A stretch of 64,000 nucleotides of DNA. Source: Allobosea sp. BK604 (lineage in GTDB: Bacteria; Pseudomonadota; Alphaproteobacteria; Rhizobiales; Beijerinckiaceae). Location of the stretch: contig NZ_SLZF01000003.1 of assembly GCF_004341515.1 (NCBI RefSeq), forward strand, positions 620,001 through 684,000, written 5' to 3'. A program made the position numbers and the translations under genes. The number at the start of each line of letters is the position of its first letter. Position 1 is the stretch's first letter. Below are positions 54,169 through 63,022 of this stretch, piece after piece. Below the pieces are notes generated by a model. It made no database searches. It saw only the letters and a list, made by a program, of their open reading frames with translations, and was not told the DNA's origin.

Positions 54169-54960
54169 ATGATCATCGATCTCCAGGGCAAGACCGCTCT
54201 CGTTACGGGCTCGACCGAGGGCATCGGTTTCGGCATCGCCCGCAGCCTCGCCAAGGCCGGCGCCGGCGTGTTCCTCAACGGCCGAACCGGAAACAAGGTC
54301 GATGCCGCCGTCGACAGGCTGAATGGCGAGCTCGGCGGCAAGCGCGTCAAGGCTGCCGCAGCAGATGTCGCGACCGCCGCCGGCTGCGCCAGCCTTCTGC
54401 AGCTGGTGCCGAAGGTCGACATCCTCGTGAACAATGCCGGCATCTTCCAGCCGATCGATTTCTTCGAGGCCTCCGACGAGGTCTGGGACCGGCATTGGCA
54501 GGTGAATGTCATGTCGGCCGTGCGGCTGTCGCGCGCTTATCTACCGGGAATGATCGAGGCCGGCTGGGGCCGCGTGATTTTCATCGGATCGGAATCGGGC
54601 TTCAACATCCCCGTCGAGATGATCCATTACGGCGTCAGCAAGACGGCCGATATCGCTGTCTCTCGCGGCTTGGCCAAGCGCGTGGCCGGCACCGGCGTCA
54701 CCGTCAATTCGATCCTGCCCGGCCCGACCCTGTCCGAAGGCGTCGCCGAGATGCTGAAGGACGAAACCGCGCGGACGGGCAAACCCCTCCACGAGGTCGC
54801 GGCAGATTTCGTGAAGCAGCAGCGCCCGGGCTCATTGATCGGCCGCGCCGCGACAGTCGACGAGGTCGCCAACATGGTCGTCTACATCGCCTCGCCGCTG
54901 GCGAGCGCGACGACCGGCGCGGCACTTCGCGTCGATGGCGGAATCATCGACACGCTCTAG
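54169..54960 (+). CDS. SDR-family oxidoreductase
   Basis: 263 residues, classical SDR. TALVTGSTEGIGFGIARSL is the TGxxxGIG cofactor loop; LVNNAGIF is the NNAG motif; IFIGSESG supplies the Ser and MIHYGVSKTADIAVSRGLAK the YxxxK pair; VNSILPGPTLSEG follows. A C-terminal RVDGGIIDTL ends the fold. The Arg in LNGRT after beta-2 hints at NADPH preference. Substrate unknown. Probably a single-gene unit; a hairpin follows its stop. Confidence 0.87.
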   Translation: MIIDLQGKTALVTGSTEGIGFGIARSLAKAGAGVFLNGRTGNKVDAAVDRLNGELGGKRVKAAAADVATAAGCASLLQLVPKVDILVNNAGIFQPIDFFEASDEVWDRHWQVNVMSAVRLSRAYLPGMIEAGWGRVIFIGSESGFNIPVEMIHYGVSKTADIAVSRGLAKRVAGTGVTVNSILPGPTLSEGVAEMLKDETARTGKPLHEVAADFVKQQRPGSLIGRAATVDEVANMVVYIASPLASATTGAALRVDGGIIDTL

Positions 54961-54980
54961 CCCCGCGCTTCAAGTGCGCA

Positions 54981-55020
54981 CGGCACCGCGGGCTCGGAGG
55001 TCGAGCCCGGCGTCGTGCCG
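54981..55020. terminator. Long imperfect hairpin between SDR gene and tRNA-Gly
   Basis: Outer arms CGGCAC / GTGCCG and inner arms GGGCTC / GAGCCC with a 7-nt loop, 20 nt after the SDR stop and 31 nt beyond the tRNA 3' end. It could terminate both converging transcripts. The T-rich stretch attttggttg follows on the plus strand. Confidence 0.6.
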
Positions 55021-55051
55021 AAATCACTCTATTTTGGTTGGGAAAGATGTC

Positions 55052-55126
55052 TGGAGCGGGCGAAGGGATTCGAACCCTCGACCCCAACCTTGGCAAGGTT
55101 GTGCTCTACCCCTGAGCTACACCCGC
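55052..55126 (-). tRNA. tRNA-Gly (anticodon GCC)
   Basis: Read on the minus strand: acceptor GCGGGTG pairs with CGCCCGC (one T-G pair), discriminator T and encoded CCA. D arm GCTC-AGGGGTA-GAGC, anticodon stem CAACC/GGTTG with loop TTGCCAA, T arm with GGTTCGAATCC. 75 nt including CCA. Anticodon GCC reads GGC and GGT. Confidence 0.95.
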
Positions 55127-55321
55127 ATCCGAGACATGCGCGCCGTGGCGCGAGGCCGGCTTATTGCCCCAAAGCGCAGAGAAGCGCAAGCGCCTTGTCG
55201 CGGGATTTTCACAGGTCCGCGGGATTTTTTATCGAAGGGCCGCCGCGCTCGACTTCCTGGCGCGGCTCGGACATCGTCAAGCCATGCGGCGACGCCAACA
55301 ACGAGCGGTCTCACGTTGGAC

Positions 55322-56032
55322 ATGGTGATCGGTTCGGGCCTGCGATGGTTTGGGCGCGGCCTGCGCTCCACGATTCTCGCCGTCGCATCGATGCTCGCCG
55401 CATCCGGTCTGGCGATTCTCGCCGGTGCGCTGCCCCTGCAGTCCGGCCGGGCCGGACCGGACGAGTCCGCAGTCACGGTCTTCGTCATGACCAATGGCTT
55501 CCACACGGATATCGTGGTGCCGACGGTCGGAGCAGCGAAGGACTGGCGACCGGTGCTCGCGACCTCCCCGATCACCCGGCATTCGCTCGACGCACCCTGG
55601 ATCGCCTTCGGCTGGGGCTCGCAGACCGCCTATACCCAGCTCGGAACGTTTGCGGACCTCTCGGCCGGGCTGATGCTCAAGGCCATCGCCTTCGACCGCT
55701 CGGTCGTCCATCTCCAGCCACTGGTCGCGATTCGCGCCGGCGATGGCATCCGCCGCTTCACCCTGAGCGAGGTCGGCTACCGTGCGCTCGTCGCGCATGT
55801 CGAGAGCAGCCTGCAGCCGGGCGAGGCCGGCGAACCGGTCGTCCTGCCCGATCTCACGCATGGCACCGGCGATGCCTTCCTGCGCGGGCGCGACCGTTTC
55901 TGGCTCCTGCGCAGCTGCAATGTCTGGGTCGGCGAAGCGCTGCGCAAGGCCGGTCTGCCGGTCGGGCTCTGGACGCCGCTCGCGCAATCGCTCATGTGGT
56001 CGCTCGGCCCCGGTGATGTGCCGGCGCACTGA
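55322..56032 (+). CDS. DUF2459/TIGR02117-family protein
   Basis: 236 residues. One N-terminal membrane or signal segment (~12-37, TILAVASMLAASGLAILAGA), then a periplasmic domain with VFVMTNGFHTDIVVPT, WIAFGWGSQTAYTQL and RSCNVWVGEALRKAGLPVG. The last, with its NxW and preceding Cys, is the family hallmark. Function unknown. ATG 55322 has only a weak ribosome site, but the hydrophobic segment follows normally. It is followed after 23 nt by the prolyl-tRNA editing gene. Confidence 0.78.
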   Translation: MVIGSGLRWFGRGLRSTILAVASMLAASGLAILAGALPLQSGRAGPDESAVTVFVMTNGFHTDIVVPTVGAAKDWRPVLATSPITRHSLDAPWIAFGWGSQTAYTQLGTFADLSAGLMLKAIAFDRSVVHLQPLVAIRAGDGIRRFTLSEVGYRALVAHVESSLQPGEAGEPVVLPDLTHGTGDAFLRGRDRFWLLRSCNVWVGEALRKAGLPVGLWTPLAQSLMWSLGPGDVPAH

Positions 56033-56055
56033 CCAGGACCTTCCGAGCGGCCGCC

Positions 56056-56595
56056 ATGACTCTTGCCCTGCCGATTGAGATCCCGACGCCGGCCGAGCCC
56101 GCCGACCTGATCGCCGCGCTCGAGGCGCTCGGCATCGCGATCACTCGCATCGACCACGAAGCCGTCTTCACGGTGGCCGAATCAAAGGAGCTGCGCGGCA
56201 CGATCCATGGCCACCACACCAAGAACCTGTTCCTGAAGGACAAGAAGGGCCGGCTCTTCCTGGTCTCGGCGCTGGAGAGCACGCGGATCGACCTGAAGCG
56301 CCTGCACGAGACGCTCGGCGCCAGCGGCCGCCTCTCCTTCGGCTCGGCCGATTTGCTGATCGAGACGCTCGGCGTCACGCCCGGCTCGGTCACGGCCTTC
56401 GCCGTGATTAACGACCGTGCCGGCGCGGTGACGATGGTGCTCGACCACAAGCTGATGAGCGGCGAGCCGATGAATTTCCATCCGCTGGTCAACACCGCGA
56501 CGCTCGGAATCGCGCGTGACGACATGCTGAAATTCCTGCGCGCCACCGGCCACGACCCGCTGATCATCGCTCTGCCGGCGCCGCCGGACATGTGA
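56056..56595 (+). CDS. YbaK/ProX-type prolyl-tRNA editing domain protein
   Basis: 179 residues of the aminoacyl-tRNA-deacylase fold. EAVFTVAESKELRGTIHGHH, KNLFLKDKKGRLFLVSAL (catalytic-pocket Lys) and NFHPLVNTATLGIARDDMLK are typical of free-standing ProX proteins. These remove misattached alanine from tRNA-Pro in trans, a function many Alphaproteobacteria need because their ProRS lacks the INS domain. Family-level assignment is firm; the amino acid removed is inferred. Confidence 0.88.
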   Translation: MTLALPIEIPTPAEPADLIAALEALGIAITRIDHEAVFTVAESKELRGTIHGHHTKNLFLKDKKGRLFLVSALESTRIDLKRLHETLGASGRLSFGSADLLIETLGVTPGSVTAFAVINDRAGAVTMVLDHKLMSGEPMNFHPLVNTATLGIARDDMLKFLRATGHDPLIIALPAPPDM

Positions 56596-56811
56596 TTCCG
56601 CCCCGAAACCAGACGCCCGCGCCAGGCGGAACGCGGCTTTCCGACAACTCATGCGCGAACGATGGACAGAACGGCCGGACCTCCCCATCTATGGGGCGCG
56701 CATCGGGCAGCCATGCGCGCCGGTTTCAGATGCGCGGACAGTGACCTGGAAGGTGGAACCTGCTATCCGCCGGGTCGCGTTCCGGCTTGTTGACGAGATG
56801 AAGGACGACCC

Positions 56812-57711
56812 ATGCTGGTCAATGGCGATGCGGCCGAGCAATCCGGCCTGATCAAGGACACGACGACCCAGGGCTTCCGGCAGGATGTCGTCGCCGAATC
56901 GATGAACCAGCCGGTCCTGGTCGATTTCTGGGCGCCATGGTGCGGCCCCTGCAAGCAGCTCACCCCTATCATCGAGAAGGTGGTCAAGGAGGCGGGCGGC
57001 AAGGTCAAGCTCGTCAAGATGAATATCGATGAGCACCCGGCGATTCCCGGCCAGCTCGGCATCCAGTCGATTCCCGCCGTGATCGCCTTCCAGCGCGGCC
57101 AGCCGATCGACGGCTTCATGGGCGCCCTTCCCGAGAGCCAGGTGAAGAGCTTCATCGAGAAGCTGGTCGGCCCGATGGGCCCGGCCGCGACCGAGGAACT
57201 GATCCTCGCGGCACAGGAGGCGACCGAGGCCGGCGACGCCGCCGGGGCCAGCGAGCTCTACGCCAATGTGCTCCAGCTCGAGCCGGAGAATGTGAGCGCG
57301 CTCGCCGGCCTCGCCCGGCTGCATCTCGATGTCGGCGACCTCGAAGGTGCCAAGGGCATCCTCGCAAGCGCGCCGGAGGCCAAGGCCGCGGACCCGGCGC
57401 TGGCCACCGTCCGTGCCGCGATCGAGCTCGCCGAGCAGGCTGCCTCGCTCGGCGACACGGCGGAGCTCGAAGCCAAGGTTGCCGCGAACCCGAAGGATCA
57501 CCAAGCCCGATTCGACCTGGCGCTCGCCCTCAATGCGCACGACAGGCGCGAGGAGGCGGTCGACCACCTCATCGCCATCATCAAGGCCGACCGTGCCTGG
57601 AACGATGACGGCGCCCGCAAGCAGCTCCTGCAGCTCTTCGAGGCCTGGGGACCGATGGACGAGAACAGCGTCGCCGGGCGGCGCAAGCTCTCGACGCTCC
57701 TGTTTTCGTAG
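56812..57711 (+). CDS. CnoX-like thioredoxin with TPR domain
   Basis: 299 residues. The N-terminal thioredoxin domain (~20-130) has FWAPWCGPCKQLTPII with an intact CxxC and cis-Pro in SIPAVIAFQRG. A TPR domain follows (EATEAGDAAGASELYANVLQ), and the C-terminal ~100 residues (FDLALALNAHDRREEAVDHL) are the YbbN/CnoX C-terminal repeat. CnoX works as a holdase and redox partner that hands clients to GroEL. The E. coli protein has SxxC; the CGPC here implies real thioredoxin activity, as in Caulobacter. Confidence 0.88.
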   Translation: MLVNGDAAEQSGLIKDTTTQGFRQDVVAESMNQPVLVDFWAPWCGPCKQLTPIIEKVVKEAGGKVKLVKMNIDEHPAIPGQLGIQSIPAVIAFQRGQPIDGFMGALPESQVKSFIEKLVGPMGPAATEELILAAQEATEAGDAAGASELYANVLQLEPENVSALAGLARLHLDVGDLEGAKGILASAPEAKAADPALATVRAAIELAEQAASLGDTAELEAKVAANPKDHQARFDLALALNAHDRREEAVDHLIAIIKADRAWNDDGARKQLLQLFEAWGPMDENSVAGRRKLSTLLFS

Positions 57712-57751
57712 AGCCTGGCTCTAGAGTCCTTGTGAAGGGAGCGCAGCGCCG

Positions 57752-58423
57752 ATGGCCATGAACGCCGTCTACAACGGAGCCGAGGATTGCCCGCAGGTGA
57801 TCCCGGTCTTTCCGCTGATCGGCGCCCTGCTGCTGCCGCGCGGACAGATGCCGCTCAACATCTTCGAGCCGCGCTATCTCGCCATGATCGACGATGCCCT
57901 GCGTACCCATCGCACCATCGGCATGATCCAGCCCGAGCCGGAGAACGGCCGGCCGTCGGCGACGCCGGGCCTGCTCCAGGTCGGCTGCCTCGGCCGCATC
58001 ACCCAGTTCGCCGAGACCGGCGATGACCGCTACATCCTGACGCTGACCGGCATCGCCCGCTTCCGCGTCGCCGACGAGCTCTCGGTCACGACGGCCTATC
58101 GCCAGGCTCGTGTCTCCTACGATGATTTCGCCATCGATTTCACCGCCCGCGCCGGCGAGGACGAGGTCGATCGCGACGGGCTGCTCAAGGCCTTGCGCGC
58201 CTTCGCCAAGGCCAATGACCTCAAGATCGACTGGAAGGGCGTCAACGAGGCGCCGAACGAGGCGCTGGTCAATGCGCTCTCGATGATGTGCCCGTTCGGC
58301 CCGCGCGAGAAGCAGGCGCTGCTCGAGGCGCCCAGCCTGAGGAGCCGCGCCGAGGTGCTCGTCGCCATCACCGAGATCGAACTCGCGCGGGGCGGCGGCG
58401 ACCCCGAGACGACGCTGCAGTGA
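57752..58423 (+). CDS. Lon N-terminal (substrate-binding) domain protein
   Basis: 223 residues. PVFPLIGALLLPRGQMPLNI with FEPRYLAMIDDALRTHRTIG is the LON substrate-binding (PUA-like) signature; CLGRITQFAETGDDRYILTL follows. No AAA or protease domain, so it is the stand-alone LonN type of unknown role. Start ATG 57752 (next Met 57758) with GGGAG upstream. It follows the CnoX gene by 40 nt and overlaps the MFS gene (GTGA), suggesting a three-gene unit. Confidence 0.86.
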   Translation: MAMNAVYNGAEDCPQVIPVFPLIGALLLPRGQMPLNIFEPRYLAMIDDALRTHRTIGMIQPEPENGRPSATPGLLQVGCLGRITQFAETGDDRYILTLTGIARFRVADELSVTTAYRQARVSYDDFAIDFTARAGEDEVDRDGLLKALRAFAKANDLKIDWKGVNEAPNEALVNALSMMCPFGPREKQALLEAPSLRSRAEVLVAITEIELARGGGDPETTLQ

Positions 58424-59817
58424 ATTCCGTTCCAGCTTCCGGCGCCACGGCACCCGTGACCTATCCGCCGCGCCGCGCCGTCACCGCCTGGCTCTTCTTC
58501 GACTGGGCGGCACAGCCCTTTTTCACGCTGGTCACGACCTTCGTCTTCGCACCCTTCTTCGCCGCCGCGCTTGCATCCGACCCGGCGGAGGGCCAGGCGC
58601 TCTGGGGCTATGCGACTGGCCTCGCCGGCCTCTGCATTGCGCTTCTTTCACCACTGATCGGCGGCATCGCCGACCGTACGGGCCCGCGCAAGCCCTGGAT
58701 CGCGGCCTTCGGCGCGCTGCTGGTCGTCGGCTCGGCCTTGCTCTGGTTCGCCAGGCCCGGCTCGCCCATCGCCGTGCCGATCGCCCTGATCGGCTTCATG
58801 ATCGGCACGATCGGCGCCGAATTCGCGACGATCTTCAACAATGCGATGATGACGCGGCTCGTCCCGCCCGAGCGCCTTGGCTGGCTCTCCGGCACCGGCT
58901 GGGCGACCGGCTATTTCGGCGGGCTGATCTCGCTCGCTCTGACCCTCGCTTTGCTCGCGGCCGATCCGCATACCGGCAAGACGCTGGCCGGACTCTCGCC
59001 GATCCTTGGCCTCGACGCCGCCACGCGCGAGGGCGACCGTTTCTCCGGCCCGCTGACCGCGCTCTGGTTCGTCATCTTCGTCACGCCGATGTTCCTGCTG
59101 ACGCCGGACGCGCCGAAGACGGGCCTCAGCCTCAAGACCGCCGCCCAAGGCGGGCTTGCCCGCCTGCGCGCCACGATCGCCGAATTGCCGCACCTGCCGG
59201 CGCTCGGCCGCTTCCTGCTCGCCAACATGATCTACCAGGACGGGCTCGTCGCGCTCTTCGCCTTCGGCGGCATCTATGGCGCCGGCGTCTTCGGCTGGCA
59301 GACGATCGAGCTCGGGATCTTCGGCATCCTGCTGACCATCACCGGCACGCTCGGCGCCATCCTCGGCGGACGCCTCGACGACCGTATCGGCGGCAAGCCG
59401 GTCGTGCTCGGCGCGATCATCTGCCTGCTTTTCGCCTGCATCGGCATTCTCTCGCTGGCGGCCGACCACGTGCTCTTCATCATCCCCGCCGCACCACCGG
59501 CACCGGGGGACGGGCTCTTCGCCTCACTGCCGGAACGGGTCTATCTCGGCCTGGGCCTGCTGATCGGCCTCGTCGCCGGCCCGCTCCAGGCCTCCTCGCG
59601 CAGCCTGATGGCGCGGCTCGCGCCGGCAGGGCGGCATGGCGAGTTCTTCGGGCTCTTCGCCCTGTCGGGCAAGGTGACGTCGTTCATGGGCCCGACCTCC
59701 GTCGCCCTGGCGACAAGCGTCTTCGACAGCCAGCAGGCGGGGTTGGCGGTGCTGATCCTGTTCTTCCTGGTCGGCGGCTGGCTGTTGTCAGGCGTGCAGG
59801 TCAAGCGAGGCGTGTAG
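58420..59817 (+). CDS. MFS transporter, UMF1/Atg22-like
   Basis: 465 residues with about 12 transmembrane helices. TAWLFFDWAAQPFFTLVTTF is the UMF1-type first helix; SPLIGGIADRTGPRKPWIAA is the MFS A-motif loop between helices 2 and 3; ILGGRLDDRIGGKPVVLGA is its second-half repeat. I chose GTG 58420, overlapping the LonN stop (GTGA), because the frame upstream shadows that gene. Substrate unknown; family members export amino acids or unknown metabolites. Confidence 0.85.
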   Translation: MNSVPASGATAPVTYPPRRAVTAWLFFDWAAQPFFTLVTTFVFAPFFAAALASDPAEGQALWGYATGLAGLCIALLSPLIGGIADRTGPRKPWIAAFGALLVVGSALLWFARPGSPIAVPIALIGFMIGTIGAEFATIFNNAMMTRLVPPERLGWLSGTGWATGYFGGLISLALTLALLAADPHTGKTLAGLSPILGLDAATREGDRFSGPLTALWFVIFVTPMFLLTPDAPKTGLSLKTAAQGGLARLRATIAELPHLPALGRFLLANMIYQDGLVALFAFGGIYGAGVFGWQTIELGIFGILLTITGTLGAILGGRLDDRIGGKPVVLGAIICLLFACIGILSLAADHVLFIIPAAPPAPGDGLFASLPERVYLGLGLLIGLVAGPLQASSRSLMARLAPAGRHGEFFGLFALSGKVTSFMGPTSVALATSVFDSQQAGLAVLILFFLVGGWLLSGVQVKRGV

Positions 59818-59820
59818 AGC

Positions 59821-59954
59821 GTCATCCCGCACGCGCTGCAGCCTATAATGCTGCTGCGCAGATGCGGGACCGTCCCCAGAAAAGGGCGCCTTCTCGTCGC
59901 GCGGTCCCGTGTCTGCGCAGCGGCACTGCGTTGCCGCAGCGCGCACGGGGATGA
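59821..59954. repeat. Composite nested inverted repeat (about 134 bp)
   Basis: Outer imperfect arms begin GTCATCCC and end GGGATGAC. A nested pair (CTGCGCAGatgCGGGACCG at ~59853-59872 against CGGTCCCGtgtCTGCGCAG at ~59902-59920) forms a second stem. It lies between the converging MFS and E1/transketolase genes and probably ends both transcripts. Of the 'gtcatccc...ggatgac' Rhizobiales type. Confidence 0.7.
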
Positions 59955-59964
59955 CCCCCTCGAT

Positions 59965-62358
59965 CTACGGCAGCGCCTTCAAATAGCGCACCGGCCGTCC
60001 CGGCGCTGCCGCCTGGGCCGCATGCACGATCGCATTCGCGTCGATGCCGAAATGGCGGTAGAGGTCCGCCACCGTGCCGGTCTGGCCGAAATGCTCGACG
60101 CCGAGCGCCTTCTGGCGATGCCCATGGACGCTGCCGAGCCAGGCGAGCGTCGCCGGATGGCCGTCCAGTACCGAGACGATGCCGCAATCCCGGGAGAGCG
60201 GCGCCAGCAACCGCTCGATATGGCTCATCGCCCGATGGTTGCCGCGCTGGCGCGCCCGCTCGGCCGCCTGCCAGCCGGCATTGAGCCGGTCGGCCGAGGT
60301 GATCGCGAGCAGGCCGACATCGCGCCGGTCCTCACCGAGCAGGCCGACGGCCTCGATCGCCTCGGGCGCGACCGCGCCGGTATAGGCGACGACGACCGTC
60401 GCGTTCGGTCCCGGCTTGCGCAGCCAATAGGCGCCGTCGATGATGTCGCGCTCGAGCTCCGGTGTCATTTGCCGCTGCGGCTGCTCGACCTGCCGGGTCG
60501 AGAGGCGCAGGTAGACCGAGCCACCGGTCTCGTCGCGCAGCCAGGTGCGCTCGTCCGGATCGCCCTCGCCGTCCTTCTGCATGTATTCGAAGGACCAGCG
60601 CATCATCACGGCGAGCTCGTCGACGAAACCCGGCTCGAAGGCGCACAGGCCATCCTGGCTCATGCCGATCAGCGGCGTCGCGATCGACTGGTGCGCGCCG
60701 CCCTCAGGCGCCAGCGTCACGCCCGACGGCGTCGCCACCAGCATGAAGCGGGCATCCTGGTAGCAGGCATAGTTCAGCGCATCGAGACCGCGCGAGATGA
60801 ATGGGTCGTAGAGCGTGCCGATCGGGATCAGCCGCTCGCCGAAGATCGAATGCGACAGGCCGAGCGCCGAGAGGTTGATGAACAGGTTCATTTCGGCGAT
60901 GCCGAGCTCGATATGCTGGCCCTTCGGCGAGAACTCCCATTTCTGCATCGAGGGAATGCGCTCGTCCTTGAAGGTATCGGCCATCGAGGCATGCGCGAAC
61001 AGGCCGCGCCGATTCACCCAGGGCCCGAGATTGGTCGAGACTGTGACGTCGGGCGCCGTGGTGACGATGCGGTCTGCGAGCGGCCCGCCGCTGCGCGCCA
61101 GTTCGTCCAGCACCTTGCCGAAGCCCATCTGCGTCGACATCACCGCCTGGATGCCGGCTTCGAGCTTGGCCGGGACCGGCAGGGTCGGGGCGCTCAGCCT
61201 GCGACGGCCTTCCGAGAAGAACGGCACCCTGTCGAGGAACGCGCGGATCTCGCTCTCCGGCAGGCCCAGGCCCTCGAACAGATCCCACTCATGACCGGGG
61301 CGGACCTTGTTGGCGGTCCTGAACCCGTCCATCTGCTCCTTGGTCATCAGCCCGGCATGATTGTCCTTGTGCCCGGCCAGCGGCAGGCCGAAGCCCTTGA
61401 CGGTATAGGCGAGGAAGCAGACCGGCCGGTCATGGTCGATCGATTCGAAGGCCTCGAGGATCGAGGGCAGGTCATGGCCGCCGAGATTGCACATCAGCTT
61501 CGACAGCTCGGCATCGGACCGGCTCTCGATCAGCTTGCTCACCGGGCCCTGGTCGCCGAGATCGTCCATCAGGCGCTTGCGCCAGGCCGCGCCACCCTGG
61601 AAAGTCAGCGCCGAATAGAGCTGGTTCGGGCAGGAATCGATCCATTGCTTAAGCCGCTCGCCGCCCTTCTCCTTGAAGGCGGCCTGCTGCAGCGAGCCGT
61701 ATTTCAGCGTCACGACATCCCAGCCGAAATTGCGGAACATCGTCTCGAAGCGGTCGTAAAGCCCTTCGCGGATGACGGCGTCGAGCGACTGGCGATTATA
61801 GTCGATCACCCACCAGGTGTTGCGGACGCCGTGCTTCCAGCCCTCCATCAGGGCCTCGAAGATATTGCCCTCGTCGAGCTCGGCATCGCCGATCAGCGAG
61901 ACCATGCGCCCGTCCGGCCGGTTGCCGCCCCAGCCATGCGCCTTCACGTAATCCTGGGTCAGCGAGGAGAACAGCGTCTGCGCCACGCCGAGCCCGACCG
62001 AGCCGGTGGAGAAATCGACATCGTCGATATCCTTGGTGCGCGAGGGATAGCTCTGCGCGCCCTTGTAGCCGCGGAAATTCTCGAGCTTCTCGCGCGTCTG
62101 CAGGCCCATCAGGTAGTTGATGGCGTGGAAGATCGGCGAGGCATGCGGCTTCACCGCCACCCGGTCCTGCGGCTTCAGCGCCGCCATGTAGAGCGCCGTC
62201 ATGATCGTCGCCAGCGAGGCTGAGGACGCCTGGTGCCCGCCCACCTTCATCCCGTCCTCGTTCGAACGGATGTGGTTGGCATTGTGGATCGTCCAGGAGG
62301 CGAGCCAGAGGATCTTCTTTTCCAGCTCGGCTAGGACCGGCAGGCGCGGATCGGACAT
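59965..62358 (-). CDS. 2-oxoacid dehydrogenase E1/transketolase-family enzyme (AceE/MdeB-like)
   Basis: 797 residues. TPP-binding N-terminal domain with HASPIFHAINYLMGL, DFSTGSVGLGVAQTLFSSL and the GDAELDEGNIFEALMEGWKH diphosphate/Mg region; the pyrimidine domain has GQHIELGIAEMNLFINLSAL (catalytic Glu) and GALN-type ALNYACYQDARFM. Shorter than AceE (~887). ATG 62358 follows GGGGAGAAA. No E2 or E3 gene adjoins. Divergent from an Lrp-type regulator, as with mdeB (2-oxobutyrate dehydrogenase E1) next to mdeR in Pseudomonas. Likely decarboxylates a short 2-oxoacid; substrate not proven. Confidence 0.84.
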   Translation of the reverse strand: MSDPRLPVLAELEKKILWLASWTIHNANHIRSNEDGMKVGGHQASSASLATIMTALYMAALKPQDRVAVKPHASPIFHAINYLMGLQTREKLENFRGYKGAQSYPSRTKDIDDVDFSTGSVGLGVAQTLFSSLTQDYVKAHGWGGNRPDGRMVSLIGDAELDEGNIFEALMEGWKHGVRNTWWVIDYNRQSLDAVIREGLYDRFETMFRNFGWDVVTLKYGSLQQAAFKEKGGERLKQWIDSCPNQLYSALTFQGGAAWRKRLMDDLGDQGPVSKLIESRSDAELSKLMCNLGGHDLPSILEAFESIDHDRPVCFLAYTVKGFGLPLAGHKDNHAGLMTKEQMDGFRTANKVRPGHEWDLFEGLGLPESEIRAFLDRVPFFSEGRRRLSAPTLPVPAKLEAGIQAVMSTQMGFGKVLDELARSGGPLADRIVTTAPDVTVSTNLGPWVNRRGLFAHASMADTFKDERIPSMQKWEFSPKGQHIELGIAEMNLFINLSALGLSHSIFGERLIPIGTLYDPFISRGLDALNYACYQDARFMLVATPSGVTLAPEGGAHQSIATPLIGMSQDGLCAFEPGFVDELAVMMRWSFEYMQKDGEGDPDERTWLRDETGGSVYLRLSTRQVEQPQRQMTPELERDIIDGAYWLRKPGPNATVVVAYTGAVAPEAIEAVGLLGEDRRDVGLLAITSADRLNAGWQAAERARQRGNHRAMSHIERLLAPLSRDCGIVSVLDGHPATLAWLGSVHGHRQKALGVEHFGQTGTVADLYRHFGIDANAIVHAAQAAAPGRPVRYLKALP

Positions 62359-62372
62359 GGATTTTCTCCCCG

Positions 62373-62420
62373 GAGCCTGTTCCGCAAAAGTGAGCGCCCT
62401 TTCGCGGGAAGAACATGCTC
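62373..62420. repeat. Palindromic element in the E1/Lrp divergent region
   Basis: GAGCcTGTTC and GAACATGCTC form inverted arms (9 of 10 bases), with a second inner pair GCaAAAG/CTTTcGC-like. It occupies the leader of the E1 gene, 15 nt upstream of its ATG. Could be a RIME-like repeat or an operator for the Lrp regulator. Confidence 0.5.
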
Positions 62421-62535
62421 GACATATCGTTCCGCCGATCATGCATGGTTTTGCCGGCGATACCTGCCAAAGATCGGCGCGAGCGCTTCCACGCTTGGCG
62501 ATTTTCGCTAATCTCGCGGTAGAAAGCGAGAGAAT

Positions 62536-63015
62536 ATGCCAGACCTCAAACTCGACGACATCGATCGCCGCATCGTCCAGGCTCTCCAGGCCGATGGCCG
62601 GATGAGCAACCAGGACCTCGCCGAGAAAGTGGGCCTGTCGCCCTCGCCCTGCGCCCGCCGGGTGCGGCTCCTGGAGGATGCCGGCGTGATCGAGGGCTAT
62701 GTCGCGGTGGTCAACCAGGACAAGCTCGGCCTGCCGGTCTCGGTCTTCGCCTCGATCAAGCTGGAACGCCAGCGCGAGGAGGAGCTCGACCGCTTCGCCA
62801 CCGCCGTCTCGCGCTGGCCGGAAGTCGCCGATTGCTACCTGATGACCGGGCCGCGCGACTATCTGCTCCGCATCATCGTCGCCGATCTCGCCGCCTATGA
62901 GCGCTTCCTCAAGGACAAGCTGACGCGGCTCGACAATATCGCCTCGATCGAGACCAGCTTCGCGCTCGGCAAGGTCAAGCGCTCCTTCGCCGTGCCGGTG
63001 ACGCTGGCGAAATAG
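62536..63015 (+). CDS. Lrp/AsnC-family transcriptional regulator
   Basis: 159 residues. The N-terminal helix-turn-helix (LDDIDRRIVQALQADGRMSN, then LAEKVGLSPSPCARRVRLLE) is followed by the RAM effector-binding domain (VADCYLMTGPRDYLLRIIVA). Divergent from the E1 gene with 177 bp between starts. Probably activates that gene in response to an amino acid such as a branched-chain or sulfur amino acid. Ligand inferred only from the neighbour. Confidence 0.9.
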   Translation: MPDLKLDDIDRRIVQALQADGRMSNQDLAEKVGLSPSPCARRVRLLEDAGVIEGYVAVVNQDKLGLPVSVFASIKLERQREEELDRFATAVSRWPEVADCYLMTGPRDYLLRIIVADLAAYERFLKDKLTRLDNIASIETSFALGKVKRSFAVPVTLAK

Positions 63016-63022
63016 CACCCGC

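Noticed and set aside
55052..55126. tRNA-Gly as an attachment site for an integrated element
   Set aside because: No integrase gene, no repeat of the tRNA 3' end in the window and no change to foreign-looking genes on either side.
59848..62223. Very long plus-strand open frame antisense to the E1/transketolase gene
   Set aside because: Arg/Asp/His-rich composition typical of the antisense of a GC-rich gene; the minus-strand frame has clear E1 motifs.
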